This document shows positions 9,976 through 20,340 of a DNA stretch of 64,000 nt, piece after piece. The notes beneath the pieces are model-generated. The model searched no databases and was not told the origin of the DNA. It saw only the letters and a program-made list of their open reading frames with translations. The DNA is from Candidozyma auris (lineage: Eukaryota > Ascomycota > Pichiomycetes > Serinales > Metschnikowiaceae): assembly GCF_003013715.1 (NCBI RefSeq), contig NC_072812.1, forward strand, positions 2,790,001 to 2,854,000, given 5' to 3'. A program made the translations under genes and the position numbers. Within the stretch, counting starts at the first letter, position 1; each line of letters starts with the position of its first letter.

Positions 9976-11457
9976 ATGTCCAAAAGTGGCGTTGACCTGT
10001 CCCGAATCGTTACTCTCGATAGCGTACGTTCCCTAGCGTCTCCAGTAAACTCGTCAAAGGCTGTCTGGAAGGACTTGGGCGTCTATTTGGACAAGAAACT
10101 CGACTGGCACTTGGAATCGTCCCCAAACAATTCTTCGAGTGCAGCCTCTACAAAGCTCTTATACACGGCTCTTTCGGACTCCTCCTACTTATCCCAGGTC
10201 TCAAAGTACCAGATCTGTAACAGCTGTGGCAGGCCCATAGGCGAGGATTCTTTGGCAACACACTACGAGCGGTGTTTGGAAATGAAGCAAAAGAGAGCAG
10301 AGGCGGAAAATGGCTCCGCCACGCCCTCAGTGACTACAAACAAGAGAAAGAGAGGCAGAGCCGCCCTATCAGAGACCCAGGGCTCCTCTGTTGACTCCTC
10401 TCGCATGACACTGCCTAACCCTAGTACTCCTAGTAACTCACAGAGTCTGAAAGATCAACCCAGACCTAAAAAGAAGTATAAGAAGAGTCAGATGCAGAAG
10501 GAGAAGGAGGCAGCTAACGCTGCGGCAGCGGCGGCCGCTGCTGCTGAAGCAGCTGCTCAAAGAGCCAATAGTCAGCATAAAAAGAAGAAGACGCAAAAGC
10601 CAAAGGCTCCGTCGAAGGCAAAAGGGCATGTGGATGTGGAAAAACAGTGTGGTGTTCCATTGCCCATGGGAGGTTTCTGTGCTCGTTCTTTAACCTGTAA
10701 AACACACTCTATGGGTGCAAAGAGAGCTGTTCCTGGCCGTAGTGCTCCTTATGATGTTTTGCTTCAGCAGTACCAAAAGCGTAACCAGGCGAGGTTGGCT
10801 CAGAATAATGCCTTGGCTGCGCAAAGAAGAGAAAACGCTCAGCTTTCCGGTATGGCTGGCGTGGAAGGCGCCGATGGTGGCGCTGGCGCTCTCCCTGTGG
10901 TGCTCGACCCTGATGAGGAGACCCACCTCGTGTTGGAAGGTGTCTCCAAAAGTGCACCCATTCCTTTGGAGCGGAAGGTCATGATTGCCGCAAGAAGCAG
11001 GCACCGTTTCCTCAGCATGCGTGAAGCGTATGCTAATGCGTTGATCACCAACGGCGCTTCAACTACAGACTCTCTGGGCTCTTCCGGAGACCTCACGCTT
11101 GCAAATCAGGCCATCTCAGGCTCCATCGGCGGTCTTCAAAGCAGATGCGCATTGGTGAATGTGGATGCTACGCCGAATACTGAGCAGTCTACACAAGTCA
11201 GTGCTGCTATCAATGGTGAGTTTTACAACGTGAGAACTGCTCTGAAGGCCATCGCTACCACTGCACAATACAACTATCAGCAACAGAAGCAGTTCCAGCA
11301 GAGAGTGTATGAGCTTCAGCAACAACAGCTCAAGCAGAGGCAAATGATGCAACAACAGGCTCAGCAAAAACAACAACAGCAGCAGCAACAACAGCAGCAG
11401 CAACAACAAGCAGCAGCCAGACAAGAACAGCGCCCTGTAGCAGCACAATCGCTGTAA
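9976..11457 (+). CDS. SGF73: SAGA deubiquitinase-module anchor Sgf73 (ataxin-7 homologue)
   Basis: Sgf73, the subunit that tethers the Ubp8/Sgf11/Sus1 deubiquitinase module to the SAGA histone acetyltransferase complex. Visible domains in the 493 residues: an N-terminal segment, then a zinc finger (ICNSCGRPIGEDSLATHYERC, residues about 81-101). An Arg/Lys-rich region with an Ala run follows, then the diagnostic SCA7 zinc-binding domain at about 217-250 (DVEKQCGVPLPMGGFCARSL then TCKTHSMGAKRAVPGRS). The C-terminal ~60 residues are a glutamine-rich tract encoded by mixed CAA/CAG repeats. It converges with IPL1 about 150 bp downstream. The ATG is the first in frame and lies close upstream of the conserved N-terminal segment. 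Confidence 0.92.
   Translation: MSKSGVDLSRIVTLDSVRSLASPVNSSKAVWKDLGVYLDKKLDWHLESSPNNSSSAASTKLLYTALSDSSYLSQVSKYQICNSCGRPIGEDSLATHYERCLEMKQKRAEAENGSATPSVTTNKRKRGRAALSETQGSSVDSSRMTLPNPSTPSNSQSLKDQPRPKKKYKKSQMQKEKEAANAAAAAAAAAEAAAQRANSQHKKKKTQKPKAPSKAKGHVDVEKQCGVPLPMGGFCARSLTCKTHSMGAKRAVPGRSAPYDVLLQQYQKRNQARLAQNNALAAQRRENAQLSGMAGVEGADGGAGALPVVLDPDEETHLVLEGVSKSAPIPLERKVMIAARSRHRFLSMREAYANALITNGASTTDSLGSSGDLTLANQAISGSIGGLQSRCALVNVDATPNTEQSTQVSAAINGEFYNVRTALKAIATTAQYNYQQQKQFQQRVYELQQQQLKQRQMMQQQAQQKQQQQQQQQQQQQQAAARQEQRPVAAQSL
11272..11433 (+). repeat. CAA/CAG glutamine repeat inside SGF73
   Basis: Low-complexity CAA/CAG tract coding the poly-Gln C-terminus of Sgf73, densest at about 11368-11409. 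The mixed codons make it less prone to slippage than a pure CAG run, but length variation between strains is likely. Confidence 0.7.
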
Positions 11458-11607
11458 TTTCTGTTCCGCTACCGATCAAAGGAGTGTACAATAATGTATA
11501 TTAGGTTTGGATGTCACAAGCAGAGTCTATTCATGATGCCATGTCGTAATTTCGTCAAATGCTCTTGGTATGCCTCTCTATGTATATGAGATTAATGCTG
11601 CAGCGAC

Positions 11608-12543
11608 TCAGCTCCAGTGAGCCTTATGCTTCTGCACCCAGGGGTGGGTGGCAACTTCAACTAAAGGAAGCCGGTGTCGTGGGTTTTTCTGTAGAAGCAG
11701 CCGTATAAAATCTGTGGCCTCGTCGCTAACAAAGCTGGGGATCCGTAGATCGACCCTTGCGATTCTTTTGTAAGTTGTTCCCTTATCGTCATCTTCAAAT
11801 GGTGGTCTTCCAACCAAAAATTCATATGTCAAAATGCCCAACAGCCAAATATCCACAGCAAAGTCGTGCGAGCGGGATTCCACCATTTCAGGAGAGAGAT
11901 AGTCGAGAGTTCCACATACAGTGAGCCGCTTCTGGGAGAACGGGTCCAGTTTCACCGACCAGCCAAAGTCGCTGAGCTTCACGTCACCCATATCCAGCAA
12001 TAAGATGTTTTCAGGCTTGATGTCTCTGTGGATGACGTGACGGGAATGCAAATACTGGAGCGCCAAAGAAACCTGGTATATGTACTTTGAGGCGGTCGTT
12101 TCGTCAAAGCGCCTTCTTGTCTTTAGAAGCTGATACACTTCGCCATACAAGGCGTACTCCAAAATCAAGTAGACGTTTGTATCGTCGTAAAAATACCCAT
12201 AGAGGCGAGAAACGTGGGGATGGACCAAATCTCTCTGGATCTCGATCTCCCTTCGTAGGTTCTTCTCAAGCTTCAAATTGACCAAATCTTTTTTGCTCAT
12301 CGCCTTGATTGCACACACAAGCCCCAGCTCCCGGTGCTTGACACAGTACACTTTGCCTAGCTTTCCCTTTCCCAAGACCTTGCCAAACTCGAAGTCAGCG
12401 AGCAGTAGCTGTTTGCATTTTGTGGGCGGAGACGGAAGCTTTTGAGGCGGCTGTTCTACAAAGGGCGATTTTCGCAGATGGCGTTTTTCGCTGGTCCGTT
12501 CTGAGTTGACCAGGAGCTTTGCAAGTGGGCGTCTGGGCAGCAT
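11608..12543 (-). CDS. IPL1: Aurora kinase Ipl1
   Basis: Aurora-B-type Ser/Thr kinase, catalytic subunit of the chromosomal passenger complex that corrects kinetochore-microtubule attachment. From the chosen ATG it has 311 residues. A short basic N-tail with a KCKQLLLADFEFGK lead-in precedes a full kinase domain: glycine loop GKGKLGKV at 58-65, catalytic Lys80, HRD at 162-164, DFG at 182-184. The Aurora-type activation loop is RLTVCGTLDYLSPEM with the phospho-Thr at 198. An upstream ATG at 12616-12618 would add 25 residues. I prefer the inner start because a promoter-type element (12621-12634) lies directly against the outer one and the added residues are not kinase-like. The Phe usual in the Aurora glycine loop is Leu here. 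Confidence 0.92.
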   Translation of the reverse strand: MLPRRPLAKLLVNSERTSEKRHLRKSPFVEQPPQKLPSPPTKCKQLLLADFEFGKVLGKGKLGKVYCVKHRELGLVCAIKAMSKKDLVNLKLEKNLRREIEIQRDLVHPHVSRLYGYFYDDTNVYLILEYALYGEVYQLLKTRRRFDETTASKYIYQVSLALQYLHSRHVIHRDIKPENILLLDMGDVKLSDFGWSVKLDPFSQKRLTVCGTLDYLSPEMVESRSHDFAVDIWLLGILTYEFLVGRPPFEDDDKGTTYKRIARVDLRIPSFVSDEATDFIRLLLQKNPRHRLPLVEVATHPWVQKHKAHWS

Positions 12544-15066
12544 TGGGAAAGTGGATGGGAGAGTATCGATGAAGAAGATGTGTGGAGAGACTTTTGTTAG
12601 CGCGAGTAAGGTAAACAAACAATGGCTGCGAAAACCGAAGAGGTAAGTATATGGAAGGACAAACTGATCAAGGCTAAAATGGGGTGGATATAATGAAGGA
12701 GGTTCCAGGTTTTTTTCTTTTATTTTTTTTTGACTTGAGTGTCAATTTGTTGATCGTGGGGAATTCAATAGTGGTTACTAGTGTTTCCAGTCGAGCTCTT
12801 TCTTCAGTGCGATTGTACACCTATCAGAGAAGCTTGCCAGAAGTCATTTGGGTGAAGATGCTTTTCTTCTAAGTACCTTGAGTTGTATTCTTCAAACATG
12901 ATCCTGTTCATTGTTGATCATAGAAAAGTGTCGTTCTCTTTTGTTCAGAAGAATCTGACATAAAAGTTTCTTTTAAAACAGACATGAATGACTAGTCGAT
13001 TTGACTTTCTTATAACTTCAAGATACAAGGACATGGAGTTTTGGGTACCCACTTGTTATGATCTCTCGTCACGCTGCTTGGTTGCGTCTTTTAGGTAATT
13101 TGGAGATAATCAAAACAAGGCATTATAATACCCTGGTAAGAAAACTATCAATTACTGATGCTGAAAGAAAGGCTTTGCCTTCGCTAGATCTTCAATCGAT
13201 ATCTTTATTCGAGATGACTTAACGACACCTAGTTTTGTCTTTTGTGTTATTCAGCAACTCATTTTCCGTTTTAAGGTGGAAATGTTCTATTTTTAATTGC
13301 GTTTCATTCACCACCGGTTCGTCTTATGGGGAGCAGTCCATCTACTTCAAATGAAACTAGGAGTTTGCTTTAGGTGAATGCTCTAGGGTTTTTTTTTAAA
13401 AAACTTTACAAATGATGAATGCATGTCGAGGTACGTTCTACTATCTACAGAAAAGTATCTTACACAAACCGTTTTTGACCGTTTCAGATAGCAGGTAAAC
13501 TACCGACGCTTTTCTAGTGTATTTCTTGTTTCAGGAAGTTACTTGCTCATAAGGATGAAGACAAGCTGAAAACGGAATTTCCGAGACGAGGCCAGATTTA
13601 AATCATCCAAACATTTGTACTTGCTGTACCGTCTTACAAAAGTATAACAAAAGGGGATATTTAAACGGGAAAGGCCTCTGTGTATATATAAAAAAAAAAA
13701 GAGAGCTGAAACACAGCAAAACGATGCAAGGCATTGCAAATGGTGGGACAAAAATTTGCTGAGATTTCGCTTGTGCTTCGTACAAACAAAGAATAATGAA
13801 GAAAGCCTCAATAAGGCCAGGTGCCGCAGGGAGTTGAAACCTAAGCTGGGAAGACTTCGAGTTTGACGAGGCTACAATGTCAAAGATTCATCCACTCAGT
13901 AAGCAATTTTTCACAAACAATCAAATCTCATACAATAACTCCATTTAACTCACATCGCTCTACATTGAACACCTTGACGTTGTACTCGCTCCAGCCACAG
14001 ACTTCGCCACGGAGTTAGCCGAAACAACTAAAAGCCAGCGCTATCAAGCGTGTTTTTCTTTGTACACGACGGCGATTATTGTTTATTGTTGATGAGTGAG
14101 CCCTTCTTTGTGGCGACCTAGCACTGAGCTATTGTTCCCAGACACGGTTCTCACCCCTCCCGAATCAACCGTAAGGCTAGATCTTAGACGATTTCTGCGA
14201 GGGGAATGGTGGGAATGGTGATGGTGTCTTCTCGATTAAATGTAAATATGGCGCTGGCTCTGGCTATCAGACAAGTGCACTTGACCATCTTCACTCACTG
14301 ACATTCTCCAGGAAAACACCTCCCCGCCGCCAATCACTGTGGAAGAACTCACCGTCTGCCCCTCTCTTTTTATCTCTGGCAGCGATAACAAGCGGCCATT
14401 CTTCGGGGAAATGACGATCTATGCCTACAAGTGACCGAAATCGAAAACCGTCAGTCAAAGAAGCCAGTAGCTAGGACGCAAGCGAAAAAAAAAGGAAAAA
14501 ACAAAAGTGAAAATAATACGAAGTCACCTCTAGAATTAAAGCTTCTTACAAAAAGATGGGCTTGTATGGGAAGCATTAACTTACACTTGTTCTTGTGACC
14601 ACTCACCATACTCAAGGTAACATGTACATAGCCTCCACCTGGGAAGAAAGGGCCACCAGACACCATATAATTCTGATGAATTGCCAAATCACTCAATGGG
14701 ACTCCTTTTCAGAAGCATTTCAAAGAAGTGGAGAACAAAAAAAAAGAGTCCCCTTTACACGGTCCACTTGCCTATACAACCATGGGCGGTAAGGTGCACC
14801 GCATTCTTCCTTTTTTTGCCTCTCTTTCTTCATTTACACTACGCCTCGTCATTCTACCGGCCCGCACACCCGTACACCGCGCACCCACCGTCTCTTTCTG
14901 ATACACCTTCATAATAACTTTGTTTCCCACAGCCGAACATCAAGTATTTCCCACAACAACAACATCCTAGAACTTTCCCCCTCAGTACACGAAATCCCAG
15001 AGAAACACACAAACACCTGTACATCAAAACGTTAACGTTTCGAATCCTACTACACGTCCCGCCCCA
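12544..15066. other. Long gene-free divergent region, IPL1 / SAC7-like RhoGAP
   Basis: About 2.5 kb between IPL1 and the RhoGAP gene. It holds the promoter element at 12621-12634, poly-T runs near 12725 and 13390, an A run near 13690, and a pyrimidine-rich stretch at 14808-15060 that probably is the RhoGAP 5' leader. I looked for tRNA, snoRNA and intron-containing exons and saw none I can support. The length suggests a heavily regulated promoter or an unrecognised ncRNA. Confidence 0.4.
12621..12634 (-). promoter_or_regulatory. Recurrent promoter element at IPL1
   Basis: AATGGCTGCGAAAA (reverse complement of the TTTTCGCAGCCATT consensus), 78-91 bp upstream of the preferred IPL1 ATG. Its position helps decide the start codon. 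Confidence 0.5.
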
Positions 15067-17004
15067 ATGTCCTACTCGGCGTCCCCGACTAATCGAGGCC
15101 TGTTATTTGGCTGGGTCAAGAGTTTGAAACGCGGCACTCTTCTGAACGACTCTGTCAACGAGTACCTGGACTCGGACGTGCTCTCTGGAGAGTCCAAGTC
15201 GCCGACACGATCGGTAGCGTCACATGCTCAGAATCAGCAGCAGCAGAGCCAGGCTCAACAAATGCATCTACTGCTGCTGCTGCACCACTTTAATTTGGGG
15301 TTCCACCATCTGCCTCAGCATCACCAACAGCAAGCCCACCAGAGTCACTCGAACCAGAATATTCACCATCTGAGCTCTCCAACGTCTCCACCGCAGAATG
15401 TTATTCCCTTCCCGCACCACCACCAGCTGCCGTCGTCGCTGGATTTCTTGAGACCCTTGTTGCATCATAAACTGCGCTCCACCAACAACGTCAACAGAGT
15501 GCGTTCCAATCTGAATCTGACAAACCCAGCGCTGCTGTTTGCGAACTCGGACTTGCGCCAGCACAGGGATAGCTTTTTGCAAAGTAACCTGTTGGTTGAT
15601 GAGAATAGCAAGTACTTTGGCGTACCTTTGGCCGATGCCATTTCGCAGGCGCTGGCAAAGATTTCTATCTTGGGCGCCACAACTTCCTCTAAACTGTCTG
15701 CTGACGATGTGCTCCATTATGGGCGCATCCCTGTGGTTGTTGCCAAATGTGGTGTCTACCTTAAGAAGAATGGTCTCACTGTCGAGGGCATTTTCCGTGT
15801 GGGTGGTGCCTCAAAACGTATCAAGGAGCTCCAGATCATTTTCAATTCCCCTCCTGAATTCGGTAAAAAACTCAACTGGGAAGGTTACACAGTCCACGAC
15901 GCAGCCTCCGTACTCAGGCGCTACCTTAATGCTCTTCCTGAGCCTCTTATTCCCTTACATCTTTATGAAGAGTTTAGAGACCCTCTCAAAGCTCGTCCTA
16001 GAATCATCAAGTACATGAGATACAAGGCCAACAACCCTCTGAAGGTTGGCACTTCGCAAGCAGCCGCTCCTTCTAGAGGAAGCGGTGATGTGCAGCAGCC
16101 TCCAAAGATTGCTTCCGAGGTAGCTAACCAGATGGAATCACTGAGTGAAGCTCTTCAAATTGACGAGGATAAAGAAGAGAAGATTCATGAGGCTGGTGCA
16201 GTGCCAACATCGAAATCTTCCGAGGGTTCTCCATCAGCACAATCCAAGGCTCAGCGGAAGGCAAGAAACTATAAGAAACTCACTCGTGACGTGTACGAGG
16301 CCATTGACGAGTACAAGATGCTACTTGATGATCTACCCCAGCTACTGAAGCAATTGCTTTTCTATATCTTGGACTTGCTCGCCATGGTGCTGAGCAATTC
16401 CCACCAGAATCTCATGCTGCCGAGAAACTTGGCTGCCATATTTCAGCCGTCCATCCTTTCCCATCCTAATCATGATATGGATCCTGAAGAGTACGCGTTG
16501 TCGCAATCTGTGGTCGAGTTCCTTATACAATACGCGTACAAACTATTGCCGAACCATGATCAGCCTTCTCCAGAACCGGCTACTCCTATAGATACACCAC
16601 AGCCAAAGGAAACGAAACCTAGTGAAGGTACATTGCCTGATCGCATGAAATCGTCATATTCCCATCTTGATCCACGCACTACGGGCAGACAGCACAGTCA
16701 ATCTCTCCTGTCGCCCAATCCCGATGATTTGGACCTAATTGGGTTCCGCAACTCCAAAGTTCCCAATAGAGGAGTTGCTCTCTCAGACACAGAACATGAT
16801 TTTGCTTCTGGAAGCAGCGAGGACGATTGCGTTTCTGAGACAGGCCAGGGCCTCCCTAGGCGGTCAGACCCACTTAATCTTCTCTACGTTGTTAACGCAG
16901 ACAACACTAACGATGATGGGGCTAGTGGCAATGGAGGCTACACTTCACGCGGGTCGTCGAAATTGTCGCCTCCCATTATTGTATCTGAGGCGCATAATGG
17001 CTAG
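15067..17004 (+). CDS. SAC7: Rho GTPase-activating protein, Sac7/Bag7 type
   Basis: 645-residue RhoGAP of the Sac7/Bag7 group, which turns off Rho1 in cell-wall-integrity and actin signalling. The N-terminal 170 residues are low-complexity Gln/His/Ser. The RhoGAP domain starts at about 183 (YFGVPLADAISQAL), has the arginine finger in GIFRVGG (Arg244) and the conserved YTVHDAASVLRRYLN block. It is interrupted by an inserted acidic/Ser linker (~325-400) and resumes at LDDLPQLLKQLLFYILDLLA with NLMLPRNLAAIFQPSI. The insertion inside the GAP domain is typical of yeast Sac7-like proteins. Codons 69-72 are four consecutive CTG, read as Ser in this clade. The tail is Ser/Asp-rich and probably unstructured. 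Confidence 0.82.
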   Translation: MSYSASPTNRGLLFGWVKSLKRGTLLNDSVNEYLDSDVLSGESKSPTRSVASHAQNQQQQSQAQQMHLLLLLHHFNLGFHHLPQHHQQQAHQSHSNQNIHHLSSPTSPPQNVIPFPHHHQLPSSLDFLRPLLHHKLRSTNNVNRVRSNLNLTNPALLFANSDLRQHRDSFLQSNLLVDENSKYFGVPLADAISQALAKISILGATTSSKLSADDVLHYGRIPVVVAKCGVYLKKNGLTVEGIFRVGGASKRIKELQIIFNSPPEFGKKLNWEGYTVHDAASVLRRYLNALPEPLIPLHLYEEFRDPLKARPRIIKYMRYKANNPLKVGTSQAAAPSRGSGDVQQPPKIASEVANQMESLSEALQIDEDKEEKIHEAGAVPTSKSSEGSPSAQSKAQRKARNYKKLTRDVYEAIDEYKMLLDDLPQLLKQLLFYILDLLAMVLSNSHQNLMLPRNLAAIFQPSILSHPNHDMDPEEYALSQSVVEFLIQYAYKLLPNHDQPSPEPATPIDTPQPKETKPSEGTLPDRMKSSYSHLDPRTTGRQHSQSLLSPNPDDLDLIGFRNSKVPNRGVALSDTEHDFASGSSEDDCVSETGQGLPRRSDPLNLLYVVNADNTNDDGASGNGGYTSRGSSKLSPPIIVSEAHNG

Positions 17005-17421
17005 CTTGCCTTTCCGTTCCTTTAATGTTTTTTTCCTTTTGAGTTCACAACTTGGGGCGTTTGTATGTGTATGTAGACTATGGAGATATACAATATTCAA
17101 TAGCTTTGCACGTGACCCAGCACACTTGCACGATAGCTGCAGGAAGCAGCAGAGGTTCAGTGATTCTAGCACTGGATGAAGAGATGGATGTCATGTATAT
17201 TAGTAGGTAGTCCATAGACTAATAGGTGATTGATTTTATGGTTGATCTAAGAACAGAAGCTTCTAAATATATACACACATACACGATAGCAATCGGTTAT
17301 AAAGCACTAGTATGCCAAAGCCAAGGGTCAAGCCTATAGTAGAAGATGAGTATACTGCATAAGACTGGTATACTAGAAAACACTGAGAAGGAAAAAACAC
17401 CTTCAACAGTACAGTGTATAC
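17005..17421. other. Intergenic, RhoGAP 3' flank / LEO1 promoter
   Basis: About 415 bp. Contains a GCACGTGA E-box-like site (17107-17114). Nothing else recognised. Confidence 0.4.
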
Positions 17422-18531
17422 ATGTCTGACGAAGAGAGATCTAATTTGAGTGGCGAGGAGGAAAATGTTGACGATTTGTTTGGGGATGATGTGGAAAACG
17501 AGGAGACCACCACCACGCAAAACCCCATAGTTGAGGGATCTGACGAGGAGGAGTCCAGTTCAGAAGAGACAGAGTCAAAATCGCTAAAAACGGCGACGTT
17601 GACGTTGCCCAGGCACCCTGTCTCTCACAAGGCCGAGGATGATGCTTTCGTGATCAAAATGCCTGTGTTTTTGAATGTGGAAGCACATCCATTCGACCCC
17701 AATGAGTTCAAGGAAAGAGTTGCAAGGAACGCTGAGGAGAGAAACAAAATCGGGTTGGACGCCAAGCAGCTTCAAAATGATCTTGTTGCAGAAAAGCTTC
17801 TCAACGAAAACACCATCAGGTGGAGATATTCGAACAGTGGAAACGATGAAATCATCAAACAATCCAACGCCCATTTCGTCGAATGGGACGACGGCCTGGT
17901 GTCGTTGAAAGTCGGAAACGAGCTTTTTGATTTCAAGAGTCAGCCGCTTATTGACAACTTTTTGGCCCGCTCGTATGTGGAGCACGAGATTTTGCAGAAC
18001 GAGTCCGCATTGACCCGCTCAGCAAACCTTATACCGGCATCTACATTCACAGAAACCCACCGTCGCTTGACTCAGGCAGTGAAGACGATCCAGAAGAAGG
18101 ACAAGATTCTCAACACATTGACCGAAAAGGACCCTATGTTGAAACAGAGATTGGCGGATGAGAACGAGAGAAAGAGTCTCAAGGCCAAGAGACAGCTAGA
18201 GCAGAAGCGTCGTCTACAGGAAGAAAGATTGGGCAAAGCAGAGAGCCCGATGCCGGGAAGGTACGCGCAAGAGTCTGCGTATGAGAGATTTGAGAGAGCG
18301 TATGGGGCAGACGAGTACGATGATGAGGATGACTTTGTGGCCAACGATGATGAGGAGTTAGAAGTGGACGAAGAGGATGCCGAGGCCGAGGAGGAGGAGT
18401 TTGAGCGTGGTGCTGAGCGTTTGAAAAACGTTAAGGAATCTGGTGCGTCCAAGTATAGAGAAGACTCCAGCGAGGATGTGCTGAGGAAGAGAAGGCGAAT
18501 CATTGACTCCGATGACGAGGATGATGAGTAG
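17422..18531 (+). CDS. LEO1: Paf1 complex subunit Leo1
   Basis: Leo1 of the Paf1 transcription-elongation complex, which travels with RNA polymerase II and supports histone H2B ubiquitination and H3K4 methylation. It has 369 residues. A strongly acidic N-terminus (to about 52) leads to the conserved Leo1 core from about residue 73 (FVIKMPVFLNVEAHPFDPNE). The NTIRWRYSNSG and FVEWDDGLVSLKVGNELFD motifs follow, and then a helix of charged residues. The C-terminal acidic/basic tail ends in DSDDEDDE. Length is a little below S. cerevisiae Leo1 (~464), as the acidic arms are shorter. The ATG is the first in frame. Confidence 0.92.
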   Translation: MSDEERSNLSGEEENVDDLFGDDVENEETTTTQNPIVEGSDEEESSSEETESKSLKTATLTLPRHPVSHKAEDDAFVIKMPVFLNVEAHPFDPNEFKERVARNAEERNKIGLDAKQLQNDLVAEKLLNENTIRWRYSNSGNDEIIKQSNAHFVEWDDGLVSLKVGNELFDFKSQPLIDNFLARSYVEHEILQNESALTRSANLIPASTFTETHRRLTQAVKTIQKKDKILNTLTEKDPMLKQRLADENERKSLKAKRQLEQKRRLQEERLGKAESPMPGRYAQESAYERFERAYGADEYDDEDDFVANDDEELEVDEEDAEAEEEEFERGAERLKNVKESGASKYREDSSEDVLRKRRRIIDSDDEDDE

Positions 18532-19017
18532 TTGGCGGAGATGTTCTTGTATAATAGTCGAAGACACTATTTCTGGGGTGCTTTCTGCAACAGTCCGAGG
18601 AATATGAGCAACTACCGAAGGAAGCTACCCCGAGTGTATGGAGAAACACCAAATAAGCGAGTGACAGAATTATAGAGGTACCAGGGGCTTCTAAACCTGT
18701 TCGGAATTGCGTTATGGGACCCTGTTTACAGTTGCTACTTGCCCCATAGCTATTTCACCCAGCTCGCTTCCAATATAGTGACAATGTACCATAACGTGCA
18801 CGGGAAATACGATAATCCACGAATTTTCTGATATACCCATTCACACAATCTCTCAAAAAGTAGTCTCCAAAAAAAACGTCAAGTCAAGTGCCACTTACAC
18901 CCACGTAGAGCAAGCCTGTGATAGCCGCTCGACCTTCGCACAATGGATGCAAAATATAAATACTCGACAATTTCCACCCATTTCACAGCTGATTTTGCAC
19001 ATTCACAGAGAAAAACA
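18532..19017. other. Intergenic, LEO1 3' flank / ADK2 promoter
   Basis: About 485 bp. A TATA-like ATATAAAT near 18954-18961 lies between two in-frame ATGs of ADK2 (18943 and 19018) and supports the downstream one. No RNA gene called here (see the rejected U4-like match). Confidence 0.45.
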
Positions 19018-19719
19018 ATGAAATTGGCAAAACAGCTTAGGCTCCTTCTTCTTGGAGCCCCCGGATCAGGCAAAGGCACGCAAACGTCCAGACTCGTGAA
19101 GGCGTTTCCCACCCTCAACTCGCTTTCTTCAGGAGATATCCTTCGAGCCGAGGTTGCTCGAGGAACGCCGTTGGGCTTGCAAGCTTCCAAGCTAATTGAA
19201 GAAGGAAAACTTGTTCCCGACGAAACGATGGTCGGGGTCATCAAAAACCATTTGTTAGAGAATGACTGGCTCAATGGCGACTCGCTGTGGCTTCTAGATG
19301 GGTTCCCCAGAACAGGAGCCCAGGCTAAAGATTTGGATAAAGTTTTGCATGAGAACAGGGCCGACATCAATCTTGTGGTAGAGTTGGACGTGGACCAGAA
19401 GAAGATTCTCGAGAGGGTGGAGGCTAGGTGGATCCACCCGGCGCTGGGAAGAGTGTACAATTTGGACTACAATCCGCCCAAGGAACCGTACAGGGACGAC
19501 GAGACGGGCGAGAAGTTAGAGAAGCGCAAAGACGACACGGCAGAGGTGTTTGGGAAGCGCTTGGATAAGTACAACGAGGAGATTCTGTCGCTTCGGGAGT
19601 ATTACAGCAAAAAGGGCATTTTGCACCCGGTGGCAGGGGAAACGTCGGATATCATTTTCCCCAAGATCAAGAAGTTGATCGAGGAGAAGTTTGGCACTGC
19701 CTCGGAGGGCTCCAGCTAG
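19018..19719 (+). CDS. ADK2: Mitochondrial adenylate kinase (GTP:AMP phosphotransferase) Adk2
   Basis: Nucleoside-monophosphate kinase of the mitochondrial Adk2/AK3 class, which phosphorylates AMP, typically with GTP, in the matrix. From the ATG at 19018 it has 233 residues. All catalytic motifs are intact: P-loop GAPGSGKGT (13-21, Lys19), NMP-binding SSGD (37-40), LLDGFPRT (Asp94, Arg98), LID-type block WIHPALGRVYNLDYNPPKEP, and the R-x-DD-x-AE-x-F-x-x-R series near 170-180. The LID lacks zinc cysteines, as expected for yeast Adk2. An upstream ATG at 18943 would add 25 residues but a TATA-like sequence sits between the two. A diverged tandem copy follows 1 kb downstream. Confidence 0.9.
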   Translation: MKLAKQLRLLLLGAPGSGKGTQTSRLVKAFPTLNSLSSGDILRAEVARGTPLGLQASKLIEEGKLVPDETMVGVIKNHLLENDWLNGDSLWLLDGFPRTGAQAKDLDKVLHENRADINLVVELDVDQKKILERVEARWIHPALGRVYNLDYNPPKEPYRDDETGEKLEKRKDDTAEVFGKRLDKYNEEILSLREYYSKKGILHPVAGETSDIIFPKIKKLIEEKFGTASEGSS

Positions 19720-20044
19720 GGTTTGAGGTAGAAGAGGTGTTGAAAATTGATGGGGATGTGGGAAGATGAATCTGAGCTTGAATGCAACGAGAAAAGCAGC
19801 ATAAAGCTCACTCTGGAATTTACTCTGGAGTCATCTTCACTTTGAAGGTCACCGTCACCTTGAAGGGTTTCCCATGGGTACTCGTTAAGAGTCTTCATTT
19901 GAGATGTTGAAGTCTCAAGTTACAGGCACATGTTACATACTACCATATACAGATACACTAACGCAAACATTTGAGCAATGAAATATGGGGAGCCTGCTAT
20001 AGGTGTCTGCTGGCTTAGAATGCACACCACTGCCCCTACGTAAT

Positions 20045-20111
20045 GCTACTGAGCAAGGGTCCTCCAAGTTAACACTACTGAGCAGACCTCTGCGGGTAAT
20101 ACTACTGAGCA
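20045..20111 (+). repeat. Three direct repeats of ACTACTGAGCA
   Basis: Copies at 20045-20055 (first base G), 20074-20084 and 20101-20111, spaced 29 and 27 bp. This is nearly regular spacing in the promoter of the ADK2 paralogue. It could be a transcription-factor array or a decayed minisatellite. Confidence 0.6.
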
Positions 20112-20340
20112 AGGTTTAAGGCCGAGATGACGCCACTTCCTTGAATAGGAGCCCTTTTCCAATTCCACGAGTCCAGTTTCCCCTTACAAAGGCAATTGAC
20201 CGTTTAGGACTGCTATCGTGATAAAAATACCATTTTTGCTCAGGGCTCTGGCCAATGCACGGCCGCCAATTTAGCACTCTCCAGCCGTACCAGGGACAAT
20301 AAAAGGTGGAGCGAAACCGAACGGTGACAATATCGCATCA

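Noticed and set aside
14088..14135. TGATGAG ... CTGA, possible C/D snoRNA boxes
   Set aside because: Boxes too close, no terminal stem, imperfect C box.
18797..18811. 15-nt match (TGCACGGGAAATACG) to the start of yeast U4 snRNA as I remember it
   Set aside because: The U4 5' stem-loop and an Sm site do not follow, and the position is the ADK2 promoter. A covariance-model search would settle it.
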